Shown here: in pieces, positions 24,741 to 33,425 of the stretch | How the letters are laid out: every line of letters begins with the position of its first letter | How positions within the stretch are numbered: position 1 is the first letter of the stretch | From: Firmicutes bacterium HGW-Firmicutes-1 | GTDB taxonomy: Bacteria > Bacillota > Clostridia > Lachnospirales > Vallitaleaceae | DNA length: 64,000 bases | Reading direction: 5' to 3' | NCBI GenBank assembly: GCA_002841625.1 | Contig: PHAG01000002.1 | Location: forward strand, 248,001-312,000 | The notes under the pieces: model-generated | Told to the model about the DNA's origin: nothing | Seen by the model: only the letters and a program-made list of their open reading frames with translations | Databases searched by the model: none | Program-made: the position numbers and the translations under genes

Positions 24741-25312
24741 TCAGACTAAAGATGCAGTATTCTAGTCCTTCCACTTAATTTTGAAGACGGGGCTAAAAAT
24801 CCGTTAAAGGGCATACCGATGAAGTTCCTTGTGTTGGCTGGCGACGCCCAGTCGCGGGCTTATGCTGGGAGTTAAGACTTTAGGGCGATCCGCAATGGCA
24901 TGCGGGCGTTGACCCTTTTGTCGTGGAGACCAACGAATGTGGGAAGTTGCACTATGTGCATGCCTACGACGTTGGATTGAACCTGTCATGCGGCGAAAGC
25001 TGTGGACAGAGTAGCCTGCCTTGCGTGATCATAAATGGGAGAGCAAGTTAAACCTCCATTACCTTTGGCCAAAGATAATGTGAAGTTTTTGCTTGAAATT
25101 TTATTCGCAAAAGAGGCTAGGAATTATGGTGGATTGTTAGGGAAAACCTCTAGACTGTTCGAAAGAGATATATATAGGATTACAGTGTGATTATTCAAGG
25201 TGATCTAGCTCTACTGTTGGCAACACAGTAGGAATTTGTTTCATAGGAAACTACTCCTTTGGCGACAAAGAAGCACAAATTCGGGAAAACCTGCTAGACT
25301 ATATGTCGCAAA
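24741..25312 (+). ncRNA. ole: OLE RNA (ornate large extremophilic RNA)
   Basis: A stretch of about 570 bases with no sense coding frame, much less AT-rich and far more structured than its surroundings. It has the features I associate with OLE RNA: a 5' region with GAAGACGGGGCTAAAAATCC, GGCTGGCGACGCCCAGTCGC and GGGCGATCCGCAATGGCATG; a middle with GCGGCGAAAGCTGTGGACAG; and a 3' domain ending in GCGACA (25262) paired with TGTCGC (25304-25309). Location is the strongest support: between ispA and a membrane protein gene followed by dxs, the known OLE neighbourhood. OLE RNA forms a membrane ribonucleoprotein with OapA and other Oap proteins and is linked to ethanol/cold and metal stress and to energy adaptation. 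Exact ends are estimated. Confidence 0.88.
25262..25312 (+). terminator. 3' terminal hairpin of OLE RNA
   Basis: GCGACA (25262-25267) and TGTCGC (25304-25309) close a long branched loop at the 3' end of OLE RNA, followed by AAAATTTACT. There is no strong T-tract, so some read-through into oapA is expected. Confidence 0.45.
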
Positions 25313-25362
25313 ATTTACTATATATTATTGTCTTTGGTTTGTTAATTAAAAAGGAGATTAAG

Positions 25363-25398
25363 TTGAAATTGACAAGTTTAATTTTGACTTGTGTATAA
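25363..25398 (+). CDS. Possible 11-codon leader peptide before oapA
   Basis: AAGGAG (25351-25356) is followed after 6 bases by TTG 25363 and an 11-codon frame (reads MKLTSLILTCV) that ends in TAA at 25396-25398, inside the first codons of the OapA frame (GTG 25391). The only good ribosome site in this gap belongs to this tiny frame. It could couple translation into oapA, or the real oapA start may be read differently. No function is assumed. Confidence 0.3.
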   Translation: MKLTSLILTCV

Positions 25399-25399
25399 T
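25369..25399 (+). promoter_or_regulatory. Possible internal promoter at the oapA start
   Basis: Perfect TTGACA (25369-25374) and TATAAT (25394-25399) hexamers, but with a 19-base spacer. Initiation here would begin downstream of the proposed oapA start codon, so its role for oapA is doubtful; it could serve dxs. Confidence 0.3.
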
Positions 25400-25987
25400 T
25401 TGGAGTCGAAGGAAAAAAAAACAAAAGTAAAATTTAGAAGCTTATATACGCATAGATCGGTCAATTATTCTTGGATAATGGTGGTAACAATCATCACTTT
25501 TTTTATATCAATTATTTTGGGATATTTTTCCTTGGTAATAACCGAGAGGGTTTCGTTATATCTTGCAATCATTGTTCTCTTGCTCATTGTATTTACTGGT
25601 GTCTTTTTTGACTTATTAGGAATAGCAGTTACTGCTGCAGAAGAAACACCTTTTCACGCAATGGCTTCACATAGACTTAGAGGTGCAAAAGAAAGTATTA
25701 CAATACTTAGAAATGCTGGTCCAGTGGCTAACTTCTTCAATGATGTTATTGGCGATATTTCAGGAATTATTTCAGGTTCTGCATCAGCAGCAATATTGAT
25801 TAAAATAAATCAAAACATATCTGTACAATCTACCCTTGCTAGCCTTATATTAACTGCCATCATAGCAGCTATAACAGTTGGTGGTAAAGCAATAGGGAAG
25901 GAAATTGCACTTAGACATGCAAATTATGTTGTTTTTAAAATGGGCTATATTATAAGCTTTTTTAGCTTTAAAGGACAGAAGAAATGA
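25391..25987 (+). CDS. oapA: OLE-associated membrane protein OapA
   Basis: A 198-residue membrane protein with a basic N terminus (KVKFRSLYTHRSVNYSW) and about four hydrophobic helices: residues about 27-48, 52-72, 135-155 and 158-175. A conserved-looking loop between them contains ETPFHAMASHRLRGAKESI, the part I would expect to face the cytoplasm or the RNA. Identity rests on its position directly after OLE RNA and before dxs, and on the four-helix topology of OapA (the BH2780 type protein). The first in-frame start is GTG 25391; TTG 25400 is an alternative. Neither has a proper Shine-Dalgarno, which is odd. RBS GAGGACG of dxs lies at its stop. Confidence 0.8.
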   Translation: MYNLESKEKKTKVKFRSLYTHRSVNYSWIMVVTIITFFISIILGYFSLVITERVSLYLAIIVLLLIVFTGVFFDLLGIAVTAAEETPFHAMASHRLRGAKESITILRNAGPVANFFNDVIGDISGIISGSASAAILIKINQNISVQSTLASLILTAIIAAITVGGKAIGKEIALRHANYVVFKMGYIISFFSFKGQKK

Positions 25988-25997
25988 GGACGATTAA

Positions 25998-27866
25998 ATG
26001 GGTAAATTATTAGATAAGATTCAAGGACCTAAGGATTTAAAAGCTTTACAGGTCGAACAATTAGGTAACTTATCACGAGAAATCAGAAAATATCTTGTTG
26101 AAGTGGTCAGTGAAGGTGGTGGACATCTAAGCTCCAATCTTGGGGTTGTAGAATTGACCATTGCACTTCACTATTGCTTTCATTCTCCAGTAGATAAAAT
26201 TATTTGGGATGTAGGCCACCAAAGTTATGTGCACAAAATATTGACAGGTCGCAAAGATGCCTTAAAAACAATTAGAAGGTTAGATGGCATAAGTGGATTT
26301 CCTAAAACAGAGGAGAGTCCTCATGATGCATATAATACAGGACATAGTTCAACCTCTATTTCTGCGGCACTTGGGTTTGCTAGTGCAAGAGATTTACTAA
26401 ACCAGAAAAATTATGTAATTCCAATTATTGGTGATGGCGCTTTAACTGGTGGACTAGCTTTTGAGGCATTAAACAATGCAGCCAATTTGAAAAGTAATTT
26501 TATCGTTATTTTAAATGATAATCAAATGTCCATTTCTGAAAATGTTGGGGGCATATCTTTATATTTAGATTCTATTCGTACAGCAAGCTTTTATAACGAG
26601 GTAAAAGAAGACGTTCAAAAGGTTCTTCGAAAGATACCTAAATATGGTGAAGGCGTAATTAATGCAGTTCGAGACGTAAAGGATAGTGTTAAACAGTTAT
26701 TTATTCCTGGGATGTTTTTTGAAGAAATGGGGTTTACTTACCTAGGTCCAATTGATGGACATAATATTAAGCAAGTGATTACAACATTAAATCAAGCAAA
26801 AAAAGTTGATGGACCAACATTAATTCACGTAAATACTGTAAAGGGTAAAGGCTATAAATATGCGGAAGCCTTTCCTTCAAAATTTCATGGTACACGTCCT
26901 TTTATCAAAGAAAGCGGAGATGTAAAAAGCGAGTCAAAAGGAAAGAGCTTTTCTAAAACTTTTGGTGCAGCCTTACTTGATTTAGCAAAAGATAACAGTA
27001 AGATTGTTGCTATAACTGCTGCTATGCCAGAAGGTACTGGACTAGATGAATTTGCTGTAAAATATCCGCAGAGGTTTTTTGATGTTGGAATAGCAGAGCA
27101 GCATGGAGTAACATTTGCAGGTGGTTTAGCGATGTCTGGACTTAAACCATTTATTGCTATCTATTCCTCGTTTTTACAACGGGCTTATGATCAGATTTTG
27201 CATGATATTTGCTTGCAGAAGCTACCGGTAGTTTTCTGTGTAGATAGGTCAGGGATCGTTGGTGAAGATGGCGAAACCCATCAAGGAATTTTTGATACAT
27301 CCTTTCTGGGACACATACCAAATATGACTATTATGGCGCCCAAAAATTCGGTAGAATTAGTAGAAATGATAAATTTATCAGCGCTATATTATGATGGACC
27401 AATTAGTATTAAATATCCGAGAGGAATTGATGCTCTAGAGCATTTTGAAGATACTGTTCCAGTACTATTTGGTAAGTCAGAAACCATATATAAAGGCAAT
27501 CAAATAGGTATCATTTCAGTTGGAACAATGTGTAAACAAGCACTAGATGTATGTGATAAATTGTTAGAAAAAGGGTATTCACCTACATTAGTCAATGCTA
27601 GATTTATTAAGCCAGTAGATAAGGAATGTATACTTGAACTTGCCAACAATCATGAAGTTTTGGTGGTGATTGAAGAGAATGTTATTTCTGGTGGTTATGG
27701 TGTAGAAGTGTTACAAGTAGCAAGCGGGGTATGTAGAGTACTCCTTTGTGGAATTGAGGATACCTTCGTTACCCATGGTAGTAGAGATGAACTATTAGAT
27801 CAATGTGGATTAAGTTCAGAAAAGCTATACGATAGAATTATCGATTATATTAAGGATATCAAATAG
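25998..27866 (+). CDS. dxs: 1-deoxy-D-xylulose-5-phosphate synthase
   Basis: Thiamine-diphosphate enzyme joining pyruvate and glyceraldehyde 3-phosphate, the first step of the MEP pathway. The 622-residue protein has the N-terminal SNLGVVELTIALHY and WDVGHQSYVHKILTGR, the ThDP motif GDGALTGG...NDNQMSISENVGG, GPIDGHN, then the pyrimidine-binding transketolase domain (FDVGIAEQHGVTFAGG, CVDRSGIVGEDGETHQG) and the C-terminal domain (VVIEENVISGGYG). All motifs are intact. It follows oapA by 10 bases and is followed by tlyA, as in Bacillus. Confidence 0.97.
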   Translation: MGKLLDKIQGPKDLKALQVEQLGNLSREIRKYLVEVVSEGGGHLSSNLGVVELTIALHYCFHSPVDKIIWDVGHQSYVHKILTGRKDALKTIRRLDGISGFPKTEESPHDAYNTGHSSTSISAALGFASARDLLNQKNYVIPIIGDGALTGGLAFEALNNAANLKSNFIVILNDNQMSISENVGGISLYLDSIRTASFYNEVKEDVQKVLRKIPKYGEGVINAVRDVKDSVKQLFIPGMFFEEMGFTYLGPIDGHNIKQVITTLNQAKKVDGPTLIHVNTVKGKGYKYAEAFPSKFHGTRPFIKESGDVKSESKGKSFSKTFGAALLDLAKDNSKIVAITAAMPEGTGLDEFAVKYPQRFFDVGIAEQHGVTFAGGLAMSGLKPFIAIYSSFLQRAYDQILHDICLQKLPVVFCVDRSGIVGEDGETHQGIFDTSFLGHIPNMTIMAPKNSVELVEMINLSALYYDGPISIKYPRGIDALEHFEDTVPVLFGKSETIYKGNQIGIISVGTMCKQALDVCDKLLEKGYSPTLVNARFIKPVDKECILELANNHEVLVVIEENVISGGYGVEVLQVASGVCRVLLCGIEDTFVTHGSRDELLDQCGLSSEKLYDRIIDYIKDIK

Positions 27867-27874
27867 GTGAAAAA

Positions 27875-28687
27875 ATGGGTGTAAAAAAAGAACGATTAGA
27901 CGTTGTTTTGGTTAATAATGGGTATGCACCCTCAAGAGAACGTGCAAAAACATTAATTATGACGGGAAATGTTTTTGTTAATGGACAAAGAGAAGATAAA
28001 GTTGGTACAAAAATTGATATTGAAGCTTCAATTGAAGTAAAGGGTAATCCGATCCCTTTTGTTAGTCGGGGTGGATTAAAATTAGACAAAGCTGTTAAAA
28101 TATTTGGTATTCATCTTCAAGATTTAGTTTGCATGGATGTTGGAGCATCAACAGGAGGATTTACTGACTGTATGTTGCAAAATGGAGCAAATAAAGTCTA
28201 TGCAGTTGATGTTGGTTATGGACAATTGGACTGGAGACTGCGTCAAGATGAACGGGTTATTTGTATGGAAAAAACAAATATTAGATACGTAACTGATAAA
28301 GAAATAACTGAATTGTTAGATTTTGTTTCGATTGATGTATCTTTTATTTCGCTTAAGAAAATTCTATTGCCTATTTGGCATTTAATGAAAATAGATGCAG
28401 AGTGTATGTGCTTAATCAAGCCTCAATTTGAAGCCGGTAGAGAAAAGGTCGGGAAAAAAGGTGTTGTTAGGGAATGGCAAACTCATTTTGATGTAATTAA
28501 AGATGTTATCGAGTATGCAACCAGCATTTCCTTTGAGATGCTTAACCTAGATTTTTCACCGATAAAAGGCCCAGAGGGTAATATTGAATACTTACTATAT
28601 ATGAAAAAGGTCATAGAGGTTAATAATGAAGGCAATGGGTTGGAAGTTATAAAAAATGTTGTTGATAATGCACATGAAAAGTTATAA
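27875..28687 (+). CDS. tlyA: TlyA family rRNA 2'-O-methyltransferase
   Basis: A 270-residue protein with an N-terminal S4 RNA-binding domain (ERLDVVLVNNGYAPSRERAK, with TGNVFVNGQ) and an FtsJ/RrmJ-like SAM methyltransferase domain (SRGGLKLDKA, CMDVGASTGGFTDCML, VYAVDVGYGQLDWRLR, LIKPQFEAGREKV). Mycobacterial TlyA methylates 16S and 23S rRNA and affects capreomycin sensitivity; Firmicute members (YqxC) are assumed to act on rRNA. It lies 8 bases after dxs. RBS TAGGTG is modest. Confidence 0.92.
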   Translation: MGVKKERLDVVLVNNGYAPSRERAKTLIMTGNVFVNGQREDKVGTKIDIEASIEVKGNPIPFVSRGGLKLDKAVKIFGIHLQDLVCMDVGASTGGFTDCMLQNGANKVYAVDVGYGQLDWRLRQDERVICMEKTNIRYVTDKEITELLDFVSIDVSFISLKKILLPIWHLMKIDAECMCLIKPQFEAGREKVGKKGVVREWQTHFDVIKDVIEYATSISFEMLNLDFSPIKGPEGNIEYLLYMKKVIEVNNEGNGLEVIKNVVDNAHEKL

Positions 28688-28733
28688 AATGAAAATTAGA
28701 GTTAATAAGTTGAATGGAAAAGTTGGTGAATAG

Positions 28734-29597
28734 ATGAATAAATTTTTGTTAATGCCTAATATATTAAAAAGTTCCAGCCAGGAATTAACTAAGGATATAG
28801 TTACTTGGCTTACGAACCACCAATATGAAGTATATATAACTGAAGATGTTGGTGATCTATATGATTTGCAACGTTATAGTTGTAATCAAGAAGAGGCAAT
28901 ATTGAAAGCTGATTGTGCTATCGTTTTAGGCGGGGATGGTACTATTTTACATGCTGCAAGAGATTTAGCGGCTTATGATTTGCCTATTTTGGGAGTAAAT
29001 CTTGGACATTTAGGATTTTTAGCAGAAGTGGATGAAACAGATATTTATTCTACATTAGATGATCTTTGCTCAGGACGGTACTCAATTGAGGATCGCATGA
29101 TGCTTCAAACAACGATAATCGATGATAATAATCAAGTAAATAATATAGGCTTGGCTCTAAATGATGTGGTAGTTTCAAGAGCTTCTTCTAGGATGGGGGG
29201 ATATAGCGTATTTGTTAATGATGAGTTGGTAAATCATTATTTTGCTGATGGTATCATAGTATCTACGCCGACTGGATCAACAGCTTACAATTTGTCAGCA
29301 GGTGGTCCGATTTTGGTACCAAGTAAGGAAATGATTGTTATTACTCCGATTTGTCCACATTCCTTAACTGCAAGAAGCATAGTTATCTCATCAGATGATC
29401 AAGTTCGTATTAATTTCAAACAAAATAGAAGACCTCATGATAAAGATTTGCAAGTTACTATAGATGGGCAGCAAGTGATAGGTATCACAAATGATACAGA
29501 GCTTGTTATAGAGCAATCTAAAGTATATACTCATCTTGTTAAGCTGAATAGTGTTAATTTTTATTCATTACTTAGAAAGAAGTTAGGAAGCAATTAA
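28734..29597 (+). CDS. nadK: NAD kinase
   Basis: Phosphorylates NAD to NADP. The 287-residue product shows the GGDGTILHAARD motif near residue 64, LGVNLGHLGFLAEVD, the conserved NDVVVSR, DGIIVSTPTGSTAYNLSAGGPI and a C-terminal TIDGQQ. Length is normal for bacterial Ppnk. It precedes argR and recN in the conserved Firmicute order; the ATG follows TTGGTGAATAG, a weak ribosome site. Confidence 0.96.
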   Translation: MNKFLLMPNILKSSSQELTKDIVTWLTNHQYEVYITEDVGDLYDLQRYSCNQEEAILKADCAIVLGGDGTILHAARDLAAYDLPILGVNLGHLGFLAEVDETDIYSTLDDLCSGRYSIEDRMMLQTTIIDDNNQVNNIGLALNDVVVSRASSRMGGYSVFVNDELVNHYFADGIIVSTPTGSTAYNLSAGGPILVPSKEMIVITPICPHSLTARSIVISSDDQVRINFKQNRRPHDKDLQVTIDGQQVIGITNDTELVIEQSKVYTHLVKLNSVNFYSLLRKKLGSN

Positions 29598-29642
29598 TAT
29601 GCTTTGATTATAAATATTCTATGAATAAGAGAGGGCTATCAT

Positions 29643-30101
29643 TTGAAAATCGAAAGACAATCCAAAATTCTTCAATTGATTAATGAAATGGATATTGAAA
29701 CACAAGAGGATTTAGCCAACAAATTATTAGAGAACGGATTTTTAGTCACGCAAGCCACAGTATCTAGGGATATTAGGGATTTGAAGTTAACAAAGGTGAC
29801 AGTATCAAATGGTAGGCAGAAGTATGTTGTTTTACCAGACAAAGAAAATAATTTAAGTGAAAAATACATACGTGTTTTTCGAGATGGGTTTTTGAATATG
29901 GATCGTGCAGAGAATATCATCGTATTAAAGACATTAACTGGCATGGCAATGGCAGTTGCGGCCGCTATTGATGCTATGGACTTTGAAGAAGTAGTCGGAT
30001 GTATAGCTGGAGATGATACTATTTTTTGTGCAGTAAGAGCAGAAGCAAATGCGGTACAAGTTATGGAAAGATTTAATAGAATAGCACACGCTAGCAATTA
30101 A
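29643..30101 (+). CDS. argR: Arginine repressor
   Basis: A 152-residue hexameric arginine-responsive regulator (AhrC/ArgR). The N-terminal winged HTH has KILQLINEMDIETQEDLANKL and TQATVSRDIRDLKLTKV; the C-terminal oligomerisation and arginine-binding domain has VLKTLTGMAMAVAAAIDAMD and GCIAGDDTIFCAVR. The start is TTG 29643, preceded by GAGAGGG; no ATG gives the family N terminus. Its place between nadK and recN is the usual Firmicute one. Confidence 0.95.
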   Translation: MKIERQSKILQLINEMDIETQEDLANKLLENGFLVTQATVSRDIRDLKLTKVTVSNGRQKYVVLPDKENNLSEKYIRVFRDGFLNMDRAENIIVLKTLTGMAMAVAAAIDAMDFEEVVGCIAGDDTIFCAVRAEANAVQVMERFNRIAHASN

Positions 30102-30124
30102 GTTAAACATATAGGGAGGGGCAT

Positions 30125-31810
30125 ATGTTAACCTATTTACATGTAAAAAATATAGCATTAATTGATGAGCTAGAGGTTGATTTTGACGGAGGCTTTAATA
30201 TACTTACTGGAGAGACTGGTGCCGGTAAGTCTATTATTATTGGATCTATTAATGCGGTATTAGGTAGCAAGGTCTCTAAAGATTTTATTCGAAAAGATGA
30301 AGAAAATGCTCTCGTAGAATTAATGTTCCAAGTGACATCAAAAGATGTCTTAAAACAACTTAAAGATCTTGAAATTGATTGTGATGGAGAAGTATTAATA
30401 TCGCGTAAAATTAGTCAAAATGGTAGAAGTGTTTTTAAAGTGAATGGACAAGTTGTAAATGCCGAAGGTGTTAAAAATATGACTTCCTTGCTTATAGATT
30501 TACATAGCCAACACGAACATCAATCTTTATTAGAAAAGAAAAATCATATTCGCTTACTTGATAAATACTTAGGTAATAAAGTTGAGTTAATCCAAAATGA
30601 ACTTAAAGCGAAGTATAAAAAGTATCAGCAGTTAAAAAATGAAATCAAAGAATTTTCCTTAGATCACGAAACTATAAAACGTGAAATTAGCTTCTTAGAA
30701 TATGAAATAGTTGAAATAGAAAATGCACAATTAACACCAGGAGAAGATGAGTTGCTAGATCTAGAATATAAGAAACAATCAAATATTCAAAGCATTCAAA
30801 GTACGCTGTCAAATATTAGAGAAATGATAGATGGGCAAGATCACATTAGTAGTGTGTCCTTTCAAGTAACAAAAGCCCTTGAATTAATGAATAGAATAAA
30901 AGGACTAGATCATACACTTGTCAAGCTAACGGAACAACTTGAACAGATAGATTTTATTCTAATGGATTTCAATCACGATACTTATGAATATATTGATAAT
31001 CTTATTATGGATGAAGAAGCACTAGACTATACTAGAAAAAGAATTGATACCATTAATGGACTTAAGATGAAACATTCAAATAATATTGAGGAAATATTAC
31101 TCATGTTAGAAGTAAAAAGAGAAAAGCATCAAAAATTACTTCATCATGAAGAAAGCCTTGAGAAAATACGAAATGAAATGATGATTCTAGAAAGAGAAAT
31201 TATCGATTTATGCAAATCATTAACTACAGTAAGAGTGGAGGGTTCAAAAGAGCTATCTAAACAAATTGTCGTAGCATTAAAAGATTTGAATTTAAACAAT
31301 ACAGATTTTTTGATTCAATGTTTGCAAAAAGAAGCCTTTGGACCTGATGGTTGGGATGATGTAGAATTTATGATTTCAACTAACATTGGTGAAAATATGA
31401 AGCAGTTAATTCAAATTGCATCAGGTGGAGAGTTATCTAGAGTAATGTTAGCTATAAAATCTGTACTTGCAGACTGTGATGAAATATCAACTTTAATTTT
31501 TGATGAGATTGATAACGGCATTAGTGGTAGAACAGCTCAGATGGTTGCGGAAAAAATGGTACGATTATCAAGAAGCAGACAGCTCATATGTATATCACAT
31601 TTGCCTCAGATTGCTGCCATGGCAGATAATCATTACCTCATAGAAAAAAGATCAAATAATGATAAGACGATAACGACAATGGTTAAACTTAAAGAAGAAG
31701 AAATTCCAAACGAATTATCTCGTCTAATAGGTGGAGCGAAAATTACAGAGTCTATACAAAAAAGTGCTATTGAGATGAAGAAGTTAGCGAATGAAGTGAA
31801 AGGCGTTTAG
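30125..31810 (+). CDS. recN: DNA repair protein RecN
   Basis: SMC-like ATPase that gathers double-strand breaks. The 561-residue protein has Walker A LTGETGAGKSIIIGSINAVL at the N terminus, long coiled coils (about residues 160-380), the ABC signature ASGGELSRVMLAIKSVLAD and Walker B TLIFDEIDNGISGRTA, then ISHLPQIAAMADNHYLI. Motifs and length are normal. RBS GGGAGGGG precedes the ATG. A terminator follows. Confidence 0.96.
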   Translation: MLTYLHVKNIALIDELEVDFDGGFNILTGETGAGKSIIIGSINAVLGSKVSKDFIRKDEENALVELMFQVTSKDVLKQLKDLEIDCDGEVLISRKISQNGRSVFKVNGQVVNAEGVKNMTSLLIDLHSQHEHQSLLEKKNHIRLLDKYLGNKVELIQNELKAKYKKYQQLKNEIKEFSLDHETIKREISFLEYEIVEIENAQLTPGEDELLDLEYKKQSNIQSIQSTLSNIREMIDGQDHISSVSFQVTKALELMNRIKGLDHTLVKLTEQLEQIDFILMDFNHDTYEYIDNLIMDEEALDYTRKRIDTINGLKMKHSNNIEEILLMLEVKREKHQKLLHHEESLEKIRNEMMILEREIIDLCKSLTTVRVEGSKELSKQIVVALKDLNLNNTDFLIQCLQKEAFGPDGWDDVEFMISTNIGENMKQLIQIASGGELSRVMLAIKSVLADCDEISTLIFDEIDNGISGRTAQMVAEKMVRLSRSRQLICISHLPQIAAMADNHYLIEKRSNNDKTITTMVKLKEEEIPNELSRLIGGAKITESIQKSAIEMKKLANEVKGV

Positions 31811-31877
31811 CTTATATTGATGAAAACGTAAAAATAAGAGAAAACACCTTACCAATTTTGTAAAAAAATGTTAATTT

Positions 31878-31909
31878 AAAAAACTTGCTTGAATAAAGCA
31901 AGTTTTTTA
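31878..31909 (+). terminator. Rho-independent terminator after recN
   Basis: AAAAAACTTGCTT and AAGCAAGTTTTTT form an A/T-flanked stem of about 12-13 bp around GAATA, with a T-run on the plus strand and an A-run on the other side, so it may act in both directions. Confidence 0.85.
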
Positions 31910-31953
31910 TTTGCTATAAAGTTCTGTTAAGTAATTACTTGTACTTTTTACTA

Positions 31954-31983
31954 GCATAATTAAATTTTTCAAAGGGAATTTTA
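31954..31983 (+). promoter_or_regulatory. Candidate forespore (sigma-G/sigma-F) promoter for spoIVB
   Basis: GCATA (31954-31958) matches GHATR (sigma-G) and GYWTA (sigma-F). An 18-base spacer leads to AATTTTA (31977-31983), one mismatch from CATNHTA; the overlapping GGGAATTTTA fits the sigma-F -10 pattern with one mismatch. In B. subtilis spoIVB is expressed in the forespore. Confidence 0.5.
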
Positions 31984-32026
31984 AAACTATAGTTCTTGAA
32001 AAAATATGCTAATAGGATGTGAAAAG

Positions 32027-33307
32027 ATGAGCGGAAAATTATATAGATCTATCCTACTAATCGTTGCCTTTTGTTTAACATTAGTAATTTGCTTTCATTT
32101 TTTTGTAAAACTATATATACCGAATAACTATAAAATGTTTGTAGGCGAGGAAAGAAATATTGGCTACAATGTACCTTTTGAAGCTGATATAACAGGTGAT
32201 ATTAAGGGCGTCTTACAAATAAATAGTGAACCAGTTCCAAATAATCGTATTGCTGTTAACTTAAATAAACCATTTACAGTTTTATCAAATGAAACTAGAA
32301 AGTTTAATGTTCATTTAAAATTATTAGGATGGTTACCAATTAAAAAAGTACAAGTAGAAGTCATTAATCCTGAAAACTACATACCTGTTGGTGAAATGGT
32401 TGGAGTTACTGTTTCAACAGATGGGGTATTGGTATTAGGAACTGGCAATTTAATTAATCCTGAAGGCAAAAAGGCATCACCCTCCAAGGATATTTTATTT
32501 TCTGGTGATTATATTAAAAAGATCAATCAAAAAACAATTGTGAATAAGGAGGAGTTAATAAAAGAGATCAATGCATCTGATGGCAAGGAAGTATTAATAG
32601 AAATTGAAAGAAAAGACGAGACAATGAGCGTTAAAGTAAAACCGAGTAATACATCTATAGAAGGTGAATATAAGTTAGGTGTATGGGTTAGAGATGATAC
32701 GCAAGGAATAGGTACATTAACCTACATTAATTTAGAAAAAAATACATTTGGAGCTTTAGGCCATGGTATTACAGATGTTGATACACAACAGCTTATGGAG
32801 CTATCAGGAGGCACATTAGTAACTTCTTTGATAACTAACATAACGAAGGGTAAAGATGGCGCTCCAGGTGAAATAGCAGGAGTAATTATTGAAAGTGAAG
32901 AGAACACGGTTGCGTTTGTAAATCAAAATCATCGAAATGGTATTTTTGGATCATTGACAAAGAATGGAATTGAGATGTACTCCAATAAAGAATGTCTTTC
33001 TTTGGGTTTTAAATATGATATTAAATTAGGGAAAGCCTTGATAAGAAGTGATGTTAGCGGGGATATTCGGGATTATGAAATTGTGATTGAAAAGATTTTT
33101 TTGAATGATGAAGCCAATAAAGGCATGATTATTAAAGTAGTTGACACGGAACTACTAAATCTGACAAATGGTATTATACAAGGAATGAGTGGAAGTCCGA
33201 TAATACAAGACGGAAAGCTGATAGGTGCGGTAACTCATGTTTTTGTTCAGGATTCGACAAAAGGTTATGGAACGTTTATTGAAAACATGATTTTAGAAGA
33301 AAACTAG
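32027..33307 (+). CDS. spoIVB: SpoIVB serine peptidase (signals pro-sigma-K processing)
   Basis: Forespore-secreted S55-family serine protease that triggers activation of pro-sigma-K in the mother cell. The product is about 426 residues: an N-terminal membrane anchor (SILLIVAFCLTLVICFHFFV), a PDZ domain around residues 130-215 (ILFSGDYIKKINQKTIVNKE), and the S55 domain with the catalytic His in FGALGHGITDVDT and the catalytic Ser in IIQGMSGSPIIQDGKLIGAV. ATG 32006 is also in frame, but ATG 32027 is better spaced from AGGATGTG. It lies between recN and spo0A, the conserved position. Confidence 0.95.
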   Translation: MSGKLYRSILLIVAFCLTLVICFHFFVKLYIPNNYKMFVGEERNIGYNVPFEADITGDIKGVLQINSEPVPNNRIAVNLNKPFTVLSNETRKFNVHLKLLGWLPIKKVQVEVINPENYIPVGEMVGVTVSTDGVLVLGTGNLINPEGKKASPSKDILFSGDYIKKINQKTIVNKEELIKEINASDGKEVLIEIERKDETMSVKVKPSNTSIEGEYKLGVWVRDDTQGIGTLTYINLEKNTFGALGHGITDVDTQQLMELSGGTLVTSLITNITKGKDGAPGEIAGVIIESEENTVAFVNQNHRNGIFGSLTKNGIEMYSNKECLSLGFKYDIKLGKALIRSDVSGDIRDYEIVIEKIFLNDEANKGMIIKVVDTELLNLTNGIIQGMSGSPIIQDGKLIGAVTHVFVQDSTKGYGTFIENMILEEN

Positions 33308-33358
33308 TTCTTGTGGAGCAAAAAGCGATATTTTGTCAAAAATTGCGTTTTTTATTTG

Positions 33359-33387
33359 TTGATTAAAAAGGATTATGGTACTATAAT
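33359..33387 (+). promoter_or_regulatory. Sigma-A-type promoter for spo0A
   Basis: TTGATT (33359-33364), a 17-base spacer, TATAAT (33382-33387), 39 bases before the spo0A ATG. TTGTCAAA at 33333-33340, one base from the 0A-box core TTGTCGAA, lies upstream and could allow autoregulation; that part is weak. Confidence 0.6.
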
Positions 33388-33425
33388 AATATTGTACATT
33401 AAAATATGGAAGAGGGGGAAGAATA

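Noticed and set aside
24804-24989. Minus-strand open frame of 61 codons
   Set aside because: It lies wholly within the GC-richer OLE RNA; its Arg/His-rich composition reflects the RNA structure, not a protein.
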